Numbered from the stretch's first letter, positions 34,650-46,935 are shown. The stretch is 64,000 nucleotides of DNA from Pycnopodia helianthoides (GCA_032158295.1 CM063246.1:12649608-12713607); one strand, 5' to 3'. Notes: generated by a model from the letters alone, not told the origin. Translations and numbers: made by a program.

Positions 34650-35013
34650 TAGGGTGTCGTGGCCGAGCGGATAAGAACACCAAACTCAAGCTCTGGTGTT
34701 TCTGTTCAGCGGAGTGTGGGTTCGAGTCCCGGTCGTGACACTTGTGTCCCTGAGTAAGACATTTAACTATAATTGCTTCCCTCCACCCAGGGGTAAAATG
34801 GATACCTGTGAGGGCAGAGATGGTTCTCGTGGTTGATTTAGCTAAGTAGCGCATACTTGTTGCACAGGCTGTATACTCCCCAGGGAGCTGAGATGGTTTA
34901 AGGAATGAAACAAATGGCCCAGTGACCAGGGGTAATAATGTTGGAAGCGCTTTGAGACGCCCTCGGGTGTGATAAAGCGCTATATAAAAACCAATTATTA
35001 TTATTATTATTAT
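34650..35013 (+). mobile_element. tRNA-headed SINE, best copy
   Basis: Full-length copy of about 360 bp. Head GGTGTCGTGGCCGAGCGGAT and GGGTTCGAGTCCCGGTCGTG, body with CTCCACCCAGGGGTAAAATG, tail GCGCTATATAAAAACCAATT followed by (ATT)n. The 3' part may be borrowed from a partner LINE, as is usual for SINEs. Confidence 0.85.
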
Positions 35014-35049
35014 ATTACAAATAGACCTACTTTCATCCAAACCCACTAA

Positions 35050-35200
35050 GTAGCAGCGTTGTAGTCGAGACCCGACAGTCCGAGACCGAGACACAAGACC
35101 AAGACCTGAAGGTCCGAGACCCAAGACCGGCAAAACCAATGGCGAGACCGAGACTGGTCTCCAGACCGAGACTGGTCTCCAGACCTGCTAAGTAGTTTCC
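35050..35200. repeat. Simple repeat of GAGACCGAGAC/AAGACC units
   Basis: Degenerate short tandem units with a 20 bp duplication around GAGACTGGTCTCCAGACC, itself containing palindromic GGTCTCCAGACC. Confidence 0.8.
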
Positions 35201-35299
35201 AAGAAACATCCAACACAAATATGGTGGTCAAATCATTTGAGGATCCAACAGTTACTTTGCACTTGTATATCGTCATGTCCCGAAAGAAGGATGTAAGGC

Positions 35300-35605
35300 T
35301 TTTCTTCCAGGAACACAAAGTACTTTTTTCCAGAAACAAAAGGTTGTATACAATCAAATGGCTCCCCCCCCCCCAAAAAAAAGCATTACTGTTACATTTT
35401 TGTTGCTAGAATTACCCCAAAAGACATAATATTTCCCTATTCACATGAAGAATTGAACCTTCCTACAATGACTAACGAATGGAGGAAAACTGATCAAACT
35501 TACATGCTGAGCTTTCTTGAAACACAATTTGCACATTAATTGCTCATGCCCTTTCTCCGGCTAATTGTCGTTGAGTCCTTTTTTTTTTAGGCCACACAAT
35601 GACAT
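35300..35605. repeat. Dispersed repeat, partner of 4310-4605
   Basis: Same order of shared blocks as given at 4310. Confidence 0.6.
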
Positions 35606-35733
35606 TTTTAACGGAAAGCAAAAAGGTGGGGGATCATGCTTCAAACATGATTACCTCGTAGAGTTAACAACATTTCACTCGGAACTCGTTCTCGTAAAAG
35701 TTGGCGATTAACATTCTAACGGTCCCCTTATCT

Positions 35734-35756
35734 TTAAAGGTGGTTTGCTTCCGTAA
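35734..35756 (-). CDS. Unknown gene, candidate terminal exon
   Basis: Follows the acceptor GTTTTTTTCTTCTTTAAAG, the strongest on this strand nearby. Phase from exon C gives TEANHL and a TAA. The other frame from the same acceptor reads LRKQTTFKDKGTVRMLIANF and ends in TAA 90 bases on, which looks more protein-like but would need an extra exon to correct the phase. Confidence 0.2.
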
Positions 35757-36683
35757 CTTTAAAGAAGAAAAAAACTCACAAGTATCATATTTGAATGCTA
35801 ATGCAACTGTCACAGATTGCACAGTCAAAGATGTGTTTTTAACTGACAAATCTGAACAACAAAACCGCAATATCATAAGCTTTGCACAAATGTACATTTC
35901 TAAAAGCTTTCCATTTCACAGTCACGTTAAGAAAATAACAAATGTAAGAAATACAAAATGAAGCCATCTCAACATCTTTTTTAAAGAAAGAAAAAAAAAA
36001 AACACCCTTCTAAATATTCAAAATTCCATTCAAATATCATCAGAAATGTTCTATTCCATTTACATATATTTAAATAATATAAATTTGCAAAACAAGATTT
36101 CAGAAACCATTTAGAAAACTACACAATCCTTAATTGACTTGACCTCCTGCAGTGATTCAGGGGAGAGCGCTTTCTTAAACCAATTAAGATTTCATAATGT
36201 GCAAAAATAAATGGAAATAAGTACTGAACCTCAAGGTTGTGATCGAGATTGTACTGAGCTTAAAGGTGCAGTATAGCACTGGTTCAGGGAAATGTAAAGT
36301 CACTCAAATGTAGGCAAATTATTATCAACCTTTACTTTAATAAAAAAAATCAGGTCTTGTAATATTTTTTTTCTTCGAATTAATATATATAACGATTTCA
36401 TTACATGATTTTCAAAGATGCTGTTAAATACTTTCAAAAAACGTTTATGCTCGTTTTTCTCACCAATGGTTATGATAGAAACAAAGGGGTTTAACGTCCA
36501 AGAGGAAATATTTCGTGAGGGGGATCTGCACCAGTTAAATCATCTATTAACAAATTTTCAATTTTTATGTTTCAGTAATACCAAAACTATATAACCATAA
36601 CTTTAAGGCTTTGATTTGAGTTGACCACGCCGCCGCTCATCACGTGGCCATCAATCAAACAGTAGTTTCGTACATTATCTTAC

Positions 36684-36814
36684 AGGAATGGGAGCCCTCG
36701 CTGTCCGGGGTGACATCTTGGAGCCATTCCTGCATGGCTGCCGGTCCGATGGCTGCCGAGAACGTCATACTCAGAGGGATGTGATCTGTCAATGTGGCCA
36801 GCTGACTTACAAAG
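36684..36814 (-). CDS. Unknown gene, exon C
   Basis: 131 bases from acceptor GAGTACAG to donor GTAAGA, phase 2 in and 1 out. Encodes FVSQLATLTDHIPLSMTFSA, AIGPAAMQEWLQDV and TPDSEGSHS. An alternative acceptor 17 bases upstream (CGTAG at 36832) extends the frame with ICEEY but breaks phase with exon B, so another exon might intervene. Confidence 0.55.
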
Positions 36815-39800
36815 CTGTACTCCTCACAGATCTACGAGTTCAAAAAAAAAAGGGCAATAAAATTAACAACAAAAGTACCTTTTTTTGTTTGTTGACTTCT
36901 TCTATGAGTTTGTAAGCGATTCCTCAAAGTGATTGTATAAAATCAAAGTTGAAGTCAATCTTTACTGTCCGACTTGATGTCAGACAAAGATTATAACTAC
37001 ATAGACTTATAAATGCATAACAAGGTTAAAATCAAATATTCCTCACATACAACAAATTTTCTTTCCCTATAATAAAAAGCTCTTACCTAGGCCTATCTTT
37101 GACTCACAAACTAACAATCTTCAACACAAATCACAAGATACCATACAAATAACAAGTCAATTTTAAACAGTATTATTTTGTTTTGTTAAAACTCATTTAG
37201 TTAAATTTGCACATGTTTTTGTTTTCTTAAAAATGGTTAAGTTAACTATGCGCATTTTTCCCCTCCAAAGTGTGCTTTATTTTTAACATTTTAAACTAAC
37301 TAAACAATTTTGTATTTATTTGAACCAGTATCTTAAAGTTGCTCCCTTCACAAAGTAAACACAATCGTGAATTAATAGAGGTTGTTTTTTTTGTCAAATC
37401 GAATTGCACTTTAGTATAAAACTTCCAAAAAGCCTGGCTACTTATTGTTGGCATTCTAAAGTAATTATTTTTTTGTCAGGTGACCAGCAGAAAAGGCTGA
37501 AGCGAGTGTGCCGGGCTAAAAGGTTGGAAGCAATTTCAGGCGCAAAACTAAGTTTCTAAAAACCAGTGAGTTGGGACGTTGGATTGCTTCTCATGCATTA
37601 TTCATGAAGGGTAGGAAGTTTGAGGTAAGATCATGAAATGAAAAGCTTTTTAAATTGAAGACATCAGTCATTTCCATTCTGTCATACAAGAGAATATAAT
37701 GTAACAAAACAAGAACAAAGTAAAATAACCAGTTTCTAAAAATCAGTGAGTTGGAAAGTTGGATTGCTTCTCATGCATTATTCATGAAGGGTAGGAAGTT
37801 TGAAGTATAAGATCATGAAATGAAAAGCTTTTTAAATTAAAGACATCAGTCATTTCCATTCTGTCATACAAGAGAATATAATGTAACAAAACAAGAACAA
37901 AGTAAAATAACCAAGTTTCTAAAAATCAGTGAGTTGGAAAGTTGGATTGCTTCTCATGCATTATTCATGAAATGTAGAAAGTTTGAAGTATAAGATCATG
38001 AAATGAAAAGCTTTTTAAATTAAAGACATCAGTCATTCCATTCTGTCATACAAGAGAATAATAATGTAACAAAACAAGAACAAAGTAAAATAACCAGTTT
38101 CTAAAAATCAGTGAGTTGGAAAGTTGGATTGCTTCTCATGCATTATTCATGAAGGGTAGGAAGTTTAAGGTAAGATCATAAAATGAAAAGCTTTTTAAAT
38201 TGAAGACATCTGTCATTTCCATTCTGTCATACAAGAGAATAATAATGTAACAAAACAAAAAACAAAGTAAAATAACCCAATTAATAAAGTCAATTTAAAG
38301 AGGAGTATGGAGGATGATTAAGTCAAAACTTGTTAAGAACCAGCCCTAGGACAAGACAGCCAGCCTGGCCAACGAGTTAAAAGACCAGGCGGACATTGGA
38401 CTAGACAGACAAGTGTGATATCGATTACACGGAAAACTAATAACAAGCATTGTTTACACAACAAGATAATAAAGATGTCTAAACAGTTATAGTGTGGAAA
38501 CAACCAGAACAATCGGAAGCAGCTGAAGTAGAGGAAGCTATATGGCACATATTGATTAAGAAGGAATCTCTTGTGGGAAAAATTTCAAATGGGTCACTGA
38601 CGGCTGAGCGCCGATGGCATTCCACAGAAATATATTACAATTATGTCAAAAATATATATCACAAGATTTATGCGCAATGACTAACAAAAATTTGCCGTCT
38701 TATACTTTACAACTGTCTGTGTCAGGAAGAGTGTTGTACTGAATGTTACTTGGCAGATGGTCACATGTATAGCATTCTGCCTGGTACCCAGATCTTTTGT
38801 CTCATTTTATGCTCAGACTATTATACTGACCAAAAAACTGCCTTTCTCAGAGACTCATGGGGCGGAAAGGAGAGATAGGTCAAAAGCACGTGCAGACAAT
38901 CTCACGTTACATACAGCATGCCTTGATTTTGTTAGGCTTCACTGCTGCTGGTGTAGGGTGTCGCAAAATATTAAACAAATTGATGCAAATAATACACTCT
39001 TGGTTTAAAAAGGTTAATGCACCCATCCTACATTGCAGATGATCAAGGAAAAATAAAAAGGGAAGAAAATCAATTTGGCATTTCAAGAGGTTTACATCAT
39101 CGAGTGTCAATGAGAGAGGTATCGTTATCATGGGGGCTGCCATTTTGTAGCTCTCCCACTTAAGGTTGTATCCGAACTGGCGGCTACAGCTACACCAACG
39201 TCCGTTGCTAAGGGTATTGCTATGAACATTCCATATTTCAATGCATGATAACGCGGCGATCCAGCCATAGCCGTAGCCGCCAAATTTGGACACGGCCATA
39301 TGTTGCCAAATACAAAAGGCTGGAGGGAAGGAAGTCTTGCCTCTTTTGACTACTGACAATTTGTATTGATAATTGCATATACACACAGGGAACTAGATAC
39401 AGCATGATAAAAAGAGGCTATATTTAGCTGTTTTACAATAATGCTAAGGTCTTTATTTACCAATGAATCGATCAGTAGCATAACTAGATATTATTTTCAT
39501 TTGAGGGGCAGGCGGGGATAGAGAATTAACTTGGTGGCATCAACTTGCCCTCTCACTTACAGCCATCTTGTCTTTTTATGCCATTGAAGTCAATGTAAAC
39601 AAAATGAGACCAGAAAGGCAAATTATAGTCTGGCTGCTTCTCTAAAATGAGATTTAGTATTCATTATACTGAATGCACACAGGGCACAAGACATTATACT
39701 CAAAACAGCAAAAATTTTAGTATACATTTTGTGTACAGTTTAAATAGTATTATATAAACATAGGGATCCCCCAAAAGTGACTAGCACTGTAACTTGTACG

Positions 39801-42800
39801 CCTGAAGAAACCTGTGCAGAAAACATGATGTAGAATTGTCAGTTTTAGATGTGGAGGAAAACCTCAATTAGGCAAATTCACACAAATCAAAAAACACACA
39901 TCAGGTAGGGACTAAAAACCAAATCCACATGCAAGGCACAGGTCTGGTATGGAATTCAAACCAGTCCACAGAGGTTAAAGGCAGGACAAGAAATGACAAA
40001 GACAGCCAAAGACAGCTATAAATTAAGCTAGAAAATGCAGATCATAAAGACAAAAAGTATTTCATTTCAAGAATGGAAAATGTAAAAACAGCAGAAAATA
40101 TCTAAACACAAGAATAATTAAAGGAACATTACAGAATTGGTTTTTGCTAACAAAACAGTTGCTGGCAGTGTAAGCACTTTATGTAATCCACCATATACAT
40201 AAACTGAAAAACCTGTAGAAGTTTGAGATCGATCGGCCATCTGGGTCACGAGAAAATAGTGAAAAACCGATTACACATTTGCATGAAATCATATAGATTC
40301 AACAAACGAATAAAACTGCTCACTGAGCGATAAACTCCAATCGGAAAATTAGTTTATTCATTTCTCATCAAATATGGCATTTCAGACAGAATAATTTCAA
40401 GGGATATTTTCTACTATCATCATCATTAGACCGTGTAAGTTTTATGTAAATCTGTGATCAAAAGTATATTTTACAATTACCAATTCTGTAATGTTCCTTT
40501 AAAGAATGGAAAATGTAAAAACAGCACAAGCAGAAAATATCAGAACACAAGAATAATTAAGCAAGCTGAGGACCCATGTAATGGGCCCGCTTTCATAGAG
40601 CTGTTAACGGCAAAGTGAACCTTTGGTTTTTTAGGACCGTTTGATTGTTTTAATCCTATATAATGTAGATATACACAATAAACCTAACCTGTGAAAATTT
40701 CATTTCAAAAGGTGGTATCGTTTTTGAGATATCGCCGAAAATCTGGAGCAGTTATGTCCACGCAGGAAGAATAACCCGTAATTGGAATGTACAATCTGAG
40801 AAACGTTTCTGAGAAATGTTTTTGAATCCCCCTCTCTAAAACCCCATTCCTATGAAGGAAATCAAAAATGTTAAACACTATCAACAGTTGCAGTGCTTCT
40901 CACCAAGTAAGTCATTAATTTGTTGAATAATTACCAAAGGTGTACCTTCCCTTTAATAAGACAATACATAATGCTATGAAATTCCCGGTAAGAAATTAGC
41001 AGGGATACCAGTAGAAAGCAATGCTCACTACAGTGTAAGCTAGCTGGTAACCCGTTTCTGCTCAGCACAACCTACGAATACCAGAATAAACAATGATGCA
41101 TCAAGAAAAAAAGAGAAATAGAATTATGAATAAGCTATACCTGCTGCATATGTGTCCTATGGTTACTATAGAGAATATAATCCACTCTACGCCTTCCACT
41201 GCTCTCATACTGAGCGCTATCAGACGTGCCCCATCGGACTCCATCACCGCATCAAATACGTCCGCATCCTCCAGGTACACACTCCGCTGCTGGGAGTCTT
41301 CTAAAGCACTGATTACAAAAACAAAAGCACAAAAAGAAAAAATTCATAAATTGTATGTAGCTTTCTTGATAATTTTCTTTTGGTCATAGAAGCCTAAATG
41401 AGAGCCTTGCACAGCACAATACTGAAAAAGGAGGTGTAATGACATTTGTGAAGATATTTATAAAATTTTCTCAGTATTGAACTAATAGGTTTAATAAGTT
41501 ATGATTCCGATTCTACCTAGGTTACACAACCTCTATGTGGTTACAACCTTCTACCCGATTACAACCTACAACAGGTTTGTTACTATACCTTGTACCAGGT
41601 TAAAACCTATTACTGGGTTACTATAACCTTGTACCACCCTTCTCCCAGGTTACTACCTTGTACCAGGTTACTAACCTTCTACCTGGTTACTAATCTTCTA
41701 CCAGATTACAAACCCTTCAATTTAGGTTTTTTACTACCTTGTACCAGGTTACTAACCTTTCTACCTGGTTACTAATCTTCTTACCAGATTACAAAACCTT
41801 CAACTAGTTTTTTTACTACCTTGTACCAGGTTACTAACCTTCTACCAGGTTACTAATCTACCAGATTACAAACCCTTCAACTATAGGTTTTGTTTACTAC
41901 ATTGTACCAGGTTACTTAACTTACCAGGTTACTAATCTTCTACCAGTTACTATACTTCTACCAGGTTACTAACCCTGTTACCAGGTTACTAAACAGTTCT
42001 ATACCAAACTAACCTTCTTCTTTTTGCTAGCTCATCTTCAATTTAAAGAGTATGCTCAAATAAAAGTTTATTATGTACAGACGTCTTGTTTTTCTTCATT
42101 TCAATCAATGTAACCAAAATTGAGGCTTGAGGGAGGAAAATAGTCTCGACCCATGATTGGTAAGCTGAGAGTTGGTATATACTCGAATGTAAATGAACAC
42201 TAGAACCCCTGACCAAAGTAATATATTTGTTTGTTCTATTACACATTACACTGGCAAAACAACCACAAATCAATAAAAGGTACAATCACAAAATAAAACC
42301 ATGACTGAGAAAAGTAAAAGTATATACAAATTTGCAAAATTGAAAAAATACCAAGCCAGTGAGTGGCAAGGAGGAACAGGTGACCAGCACCTCTAAGGCC
42401 ATTCCTACCACAAAAATTGTCCAAAATACCCCAGCCCCTCAAAAAAAAAAACAGACTTCAAAAAACCATTGGTGCATTTAAGTGGAACAGACAATCACAT
42501 ACAACAAACAGCGGCAACAGCAATGCAACACCAGGTACACACATCATCTGCTGAGAAACCAGAGGCAAGTTTTTCCTCATAAAATGAAACAGATTAGTCT
42601 TAAACGATGATAAAGAAACATCAGACCAGGGCCAAATTTCATAGAGCTGCTTAATGGCCGATTTTGTGCTTACTATGCGAGTTTCCATTTCATAGCGCTG
42701 CTAACCGTAAGCATAGAGCAAGGTAAGCGAACGAAAAGGCAATGCTAACCTTCCAGTGCTTACAGTATGAAAACGCAACAATGCAAATCCATGGTGAACG

Positions 42801-45032
42801 CGCAGGCTGGCCGCCCAATTTTCTTGCTAACCTGTGAAATACGCTTTTAAGCAATTTTTTCTGCTACCCTGAGCACGAAAATTTGCCTACCGTTAAGCAG
42901 CGCTATGAAATTGGCCCCTGGCTATCAGAGGAAGTTGATTCCAGATTGGGACTATCCGCTGAAAATAAAAAGACTTCTGTTTGACAACAAGGAACAAATT
43001 ACACGAAGGGATCGATCAGAAGAGAGTCTCGTGGCAGGACGGCCAATGGTACCGAAGGCAAAATGGGAAAGGGAAGAAGACTCATCAGGTCTACACAATT
43101 CAATTCAACTCAACATTTATTTCTGTGGGAACTGTGGAGTTTACAGTCCATTACAACTAAACAGAGGTCAATTTATACAAGAAAATAATCAGAGAACATA
43201 AAGCAATACACAGTGAAGAAAATGAAACGGAGTGAGAAGCAATCCCTCGGACACAATCATCAAACTGAGTCTGGTAACGCTGATGAAGATGGACAACGAA
43301 CAGCGGTATACAGGACTACAAATTCCAGCAGGGTCATTTAGGGACACTGGACAAACAAACAAAACTGAACAGACCAACAAACCAAACAGCTGAGAGATGG
43401 CTTTCAAAATGGAAGAGACCGAGCAAAAGCTTTCTATGTGACTCGGATGCTCAATTTGTGTCCCAAGAAGGAGTTGACAGTTTATATATAGTTATATTTA
43501 TTTCATTTTACGGGCAAGTAGAAAATACAAGTAGACAAATTTGTGTTTTTCACCCATCGACAAGAGTAAAGAAAAGAACCAGTTAAAGTCTAATTGATTA
43601 CCTTAAGAAACAAAGTTTCTATCCAGGAGACTCTCCTCTCTATGTGTTACACACAAATATCAGTTGGTGTGGGACCCGAACCCAACCAAAGACCCCCCCC
43701 CCCCTTACAGACAAACATTACTCTAAATGCAGGAACGGTGACTTTTGCCATCCAGCAATAGCATTTTTTATCAACAACTAATTCTTGATGCACAACAAAT
43801 GCGTCAAAGAAACATGCTAACCAAACTTTTACAAGGAGCATCTTGTAAATTTGGGAATCTGACATATTTAATACGACCTTGTGGCCCCCAAATTGATAAA
43901 TATTTAATGCAATTGTGTTGAAGCTCATTCCGGGCCACAAACCTATCATACAGTGGCACATGTTCCATTAAGGATTGACAACTTCATTTATGTGCCATTA
44001 GCCGAGTAGTCTTCAGGGTTTATCATTTGTAAAAAAAAAAAAAGAAAGAAAACAAAATTCCTGATCCTCCGACTTTGAAACTTGATCCAAAAAGTCATTA
44101 TAAGTATTACGGCGATGCAGACAAAATGAAATGCACACACGCACACACAAAAACACACATTAAAAAAAAAAAAACGATTGATGACAATAGCCTCCAACAA
44201 GTTACTGGTCAGTGACACAATATTGAGCCGAGGGCAAGTTTACGCAAGCATTGGAGAACGACAGAGATTGAAACAGGTGTTGCCACTGGCGCTAGGAGAG
44301 GGCAAAAAGGGATGAGGTCTTTTATTTATATTTCTAGCAGGGAGACAGTCTTCTAGATTTGGTATATATGAAGCGTGGGGTTTTCGGAGAGAGAGATTGT
44401 TGAATTCGCAGTTGAAATTTACTTTAATAATAATATCGACAATAGCCACCTCGGCCAAACTTTTATGTCTTGAGAAATTTGCAAAGTTAAACTATTTTTT
44501 CGAAATCATTGTTTCGGAGACCGTCGTTCACTTTATCTTTGACATTTTATTAAACCATGAAAATTGATAACCTAAATCATGCAGATCTGATATTATTTGT
44601 TATTACCACACTTTAGGAAGTTCTGTTCTTTATCAGATGGGCTAAGGCCGGAAATCCATGTGTCTCTCATGCGTTGTGCGTATTGCATAGTGCCAGCGGA
44701 ATGCGTAAAAATGAAATAACCCTCCAAGCAGTGCAATTCCATGTATCGATATTGCGTACTGCATTATCCGCAAAAATGATGTGCATTGCATCGCATACAC
44801 ATTTCGCACGACGATTTTAGGACTAAGGGTTATTGAAAACAATTTTGTGAACAGTGTTTGGTTCTCATCGTTATTTACCTTTGTAAACCCTCTGGAGTGC
44901 AGATCTCATCGTCTTGAAGACGTTTCTTCCTGAGTATGGTACCGACTGTCCAGGGTCTGTCTAGCCCCGGCCTCTGCCTGCATGGATCATGGTAGATGAG
45001 GAAAACAGGGTGGCTCCAATCCGGCATATCAC
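36684..45032 (-). CDS. Unrecognised minus-strand gene, three internal exons
   Basis: Three exons joined in phase: 45032-44879, 41308-41141 and 36814-36684, with GT-AG borders. Together they read about 150 residues. Segments are DMPDWSHPVFLIYHDPCRQR, PWTVGTILRKKRLQDDEI, SALEDSQQRSVYLEDADVFD, MESDGARLIALSMRAVEGVE, IIFSIVTIGHICS, LATLTDHIPLSMTFSAAIGP and MQEWLQDVTPDSEGSHS. It looks like ordinary conserved coding sequence: balanced codon use, no in-frame stops across exons. I cannot name the family. The middle hydrophobic part (WIIFSIVTIGHI) could be a buried helix or a membrane segment. Start and end exons are not identified. A strong acceptor at 35757 (CTTCTTTAAAG) could open the last exon. Confidence 0.6.
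37551..38275. repeat. Satellite-like tandem array, four 180 bp units
   Basis: Units start near 37552, 37731, 37914 and 38096 and are over 90% alike. Landmark blocks are GGATTGCTTCTCATGCATTA, TTCATGAAGGGTAGGAAGTT and TGTAACAAAACAAGAACAAA. It lies in an intron of the unknown minus-strand gene. Confidence 0.95.
39160..39305. mobile_element. Small foldback MITE, partner of 30413
   Basis: Inverted ends GGTTGTATCCGAACTGGCGG-CTACAGC and GTAGCCGCCAAATTTGGACA. Interior similar to 30413-30556. Confidence 0.6.
40118..40502 (+). mobile_element. MITE family A, cleanest copy, TTAA-flanked
   Basis: Starts TTAA-AGGAACATTACAGAATTGGT and ends with the exact 20-base complement followed by TTAA (40499-40502): a perfect terminal inverted repeat with a TTAA duplication. 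Its two flanks are also about 50 bp direct repeats of each other (40071-40117 and 40503-40558). Confidence 0.92.
40610..40955. repeat. MITE family C copy
   Basis: Contains GTGAAAATTTCATTTCAAAA, GGAGCAGTTATGTCCACGCA and terminal TACCAAAGGTGTACCTTCCC-TTTAA. Other copies at 25085, 49590 and 60830. Confidence 0.7.
41141..41308 (-). CDS. Unknown gene, exon B
   Basis: 168 bases, acceptor TTTGTAATCAG, donor GTATAG, phase 2 in and out. Encodes ALEDSQQRSVYLEDADVFDA, VMESDGARLIALSMRAVEGV and EWIIFSIVTIGHICS. Confidence 0.65.
41505..42015. repeat. Degenerate minisatellite TACCAGGTTACTAACCTTC
   Basis: About 500 bp of 15-20 bp units with a higher-order unit of about 115 bp (AATCTTCTACCAGATTACAA then CCTTCAACTA-GGTTTTTTAC). 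Apparent open frames here are repeat artefacts. Confidence 0.92.
42628..42922. mobile_element. MITE family F, short copy
   Basis: Ends CAGGGCCAAATTTCATAGAG and GCGCTATGAAATTGGCCCCT-GG form a terminal inverted repeat. Interior rich in GCTTA and TAAGC. Confidence 0.75.
42923..44878. other. Intron-like DNA without recognised features
   Basis: Intron of the unknown minus-strand gene. I see C and A homopolymers (43692, 44030, 44160) and an ACAC-rich tract (44130-44160). TTCAATTCAACTCAACATTT at 43097 resembles the 3' end of a CR1/L2-type LINE on the minus strand. No exon found. Confidence 0.35.
44879..45032 (-). CDS. Unknown gene, exon A
   Basis: 154 bases, acceptor TTCCTTCAG, donor GTAAAT, phase 1 in and 2 out. 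Encodes DMPDWSHPVFLIYHDPCRQR through DDEICTPEGLQ. Confidence 0.65.
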
Positions 45033-45254
45033 CTGAAGGAATGAAACAAATCACAGAATATTGTATAGATAAGTCCAGGAGCTAGAATCTTTTGATAAAA
45101 ATTTGGGGAAAACAAAGCCAAAAAGGAACAACAACAAAAATAACATACAAACAGTTATAAAATTTCAATTTTTTTTAACAACAACAAAAAGAAGAAAGAA
45201 TGTCATATTTTTTCTGAGTTTATACTTGTCACAAATACTTGTGTCAATAGAGTG

Positions 45255-46935
45255 AACATTTCTAATTTACCTTCTGTTCTGAGCCGACTGGGTCTTTCTA
45301 GGTCTTATAAGTTCTCTCTGCTCTGAGCCGACTGGGTCTTTCTAGGTCTTTATATGTCCTTACTGCTCTGAACTGACTGGGTCTTTCTAGGTCTTTCAAA
45401 GTTCTTTCTGCTCTGAGCCGACTGGGGCTTTCTAGGTCTTTATTACAAGTTCTTTCTGCTTTGAGCCGACTGGGTCTTTCTAGGTCTTATAAGCTCTTTC
45501 TGCTCTGAGCCGACTGGGTCTTTCTAGGTCTTTACAAGTTCTTTCTGCTTTGAGCCGACTGGGTCTTTCTAGGTCTTTACAAGTTCTTTCTGTTCTGAGC
45601 CGACTGGGGCTTTCTAGGTCTTATAAGTTCTTTCTGCTCTGAGCCGACTGGGTCTTTCTAGGTCTTTACAAGTTCTTTCTGCTTTGAGCCGACTGGGTCT
45701 TTCTAGGTCTTATAAGTTCTCTCTGCTCTGAGCCGACTGGGTCTTTCTAGGTCTTTATATGTCCTTACTGCTCTGAACTGACTGGGTCTTTTTTGGTCTT
45801 TCAAAGTTCTTTCTGCTTTGAGCTGACTGGGTCTTTCTAGGTCTTATAAGCTCTTTCTGCTCTGAGCCGACTGGGTCTTTCTAGGTCTTTACAAGTTCTT
45901 TCTGCTTTGAGCCGACTGGGTCTTTCTAGGTCTTTATTACAAGTTCTTTCTGCTTTGAGCTGACTGGGTCTTTCTAGGTCTTATAAGCTCTTTCTGCTCT
46001 GAGCCGACTGGGTCTTTCTAGGTCTTTACAAGTTCTTTCTGTTCTGAGCCGACTGGGGCTTTCTAGGTCTTTTAAGTTCTTTCTGCTCTGAGCTGACTGG
46101 GTCTTTCTTGGTCTTATAAGTTCTCTCTGTTCTGAGCTGACTGGGTCTTTCTTGGTCTTATAAGTTCTTTCTGCTCTGAGCTGACTGGGTCTTTCTAGGT
46201 CTTATAAGTTCTCTCTGCTCTGAGCCGACTGGGGCTTTCTTGGTCTTATAAGTTCTTTCTGCTCTGAGCTGACTGGGTCTTTCTAGGTCTTATAAGTTCT
46301 TTCTGCTTTGAGCTGACTGGGTCTTTTCAGGTCTTATAAGTTCTCTCTGCTCTGAGCCGACTGGGGCTTTCTTGGTCTTATAAGTTCTTTCTGCTCTGAG
46401 CTGACTGGGTCTTTCTAGGTCTTATAAGTTCTTTCTGCTCTGAGCTGACTGGGTCTTTCTAGGTCTTATAAGTTCTTTCTGCTTTGAGCTGACTGGGTCT
46501 TTTCAGGTCTTATAAGTTCTTTCTGCTCTGAGCTGACTGGGTCTTTTCAGGTCTTATAAGTTATCTCTGTTCTGAGCCGACTGGGGCTTTCTAGGTCTTA
46601 TAAGTTCTTTCTGCTCTGAGCTGACTGGGTCTTTTCAGGTCTTATAAGTTCTTTCTGCTCTGAGCTGACTGGGTCTTTTCAGGTCTTATAAGTTATCTCT
46701 GTTCTGAGCCGACTGGGGCTTTCTAGGTCTTATAAGTTCTTTCTGCTCTGAGCTGACTGGGTCTTTTCAGGTCTTATAAGTTCTCTCTGCTCTGAGCCTA
46801 CTGGGTCTTTCTAGGTCTGATAAGTTCTTTCTGCTCTGAGCTGACTGGGTCTTTCTAGGTCTTTATAAGTTCTTACTGCTTTGAGCTGACTGGGTCTTTA
46901 GGTCTTGTAAGTCTTTTCTGCTCTGAGCTGATGAT
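45255..46935. repeat. Large minisatellite, about 37 units of 44-48 bp
   Basis: The unit is CTGAGCCGACTGGGTCTTTC plus TAGGTCTTATAAGTTCTTTC and TGCT. Two sub-families alternate (GAGCCGACTGG and GAGCTGACTGG; TATAAG and TTACAAG spacers), with the GAGCTG form dominating after 46080. Upstream of exon A of the unknown gene. Confidence 0.97.

Noticed and set aside
34600..35139. 179-codon minus-strand frame
   Set aside because: It is the antisense of a tRNA-headed SINE and a GAGACC simple repeat.
36688..36840. Plus-strand exon starting MGALAVRGDILEPFLH
   Set aside because: The minus strand of the same bases has better splice borders, phase agreement with two other exons and a more protein-like composition.
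45255..46935. CRISPR array
   Set aside because: Repeats are contiguous with no unique spacers, and the DNA is clearly animal.
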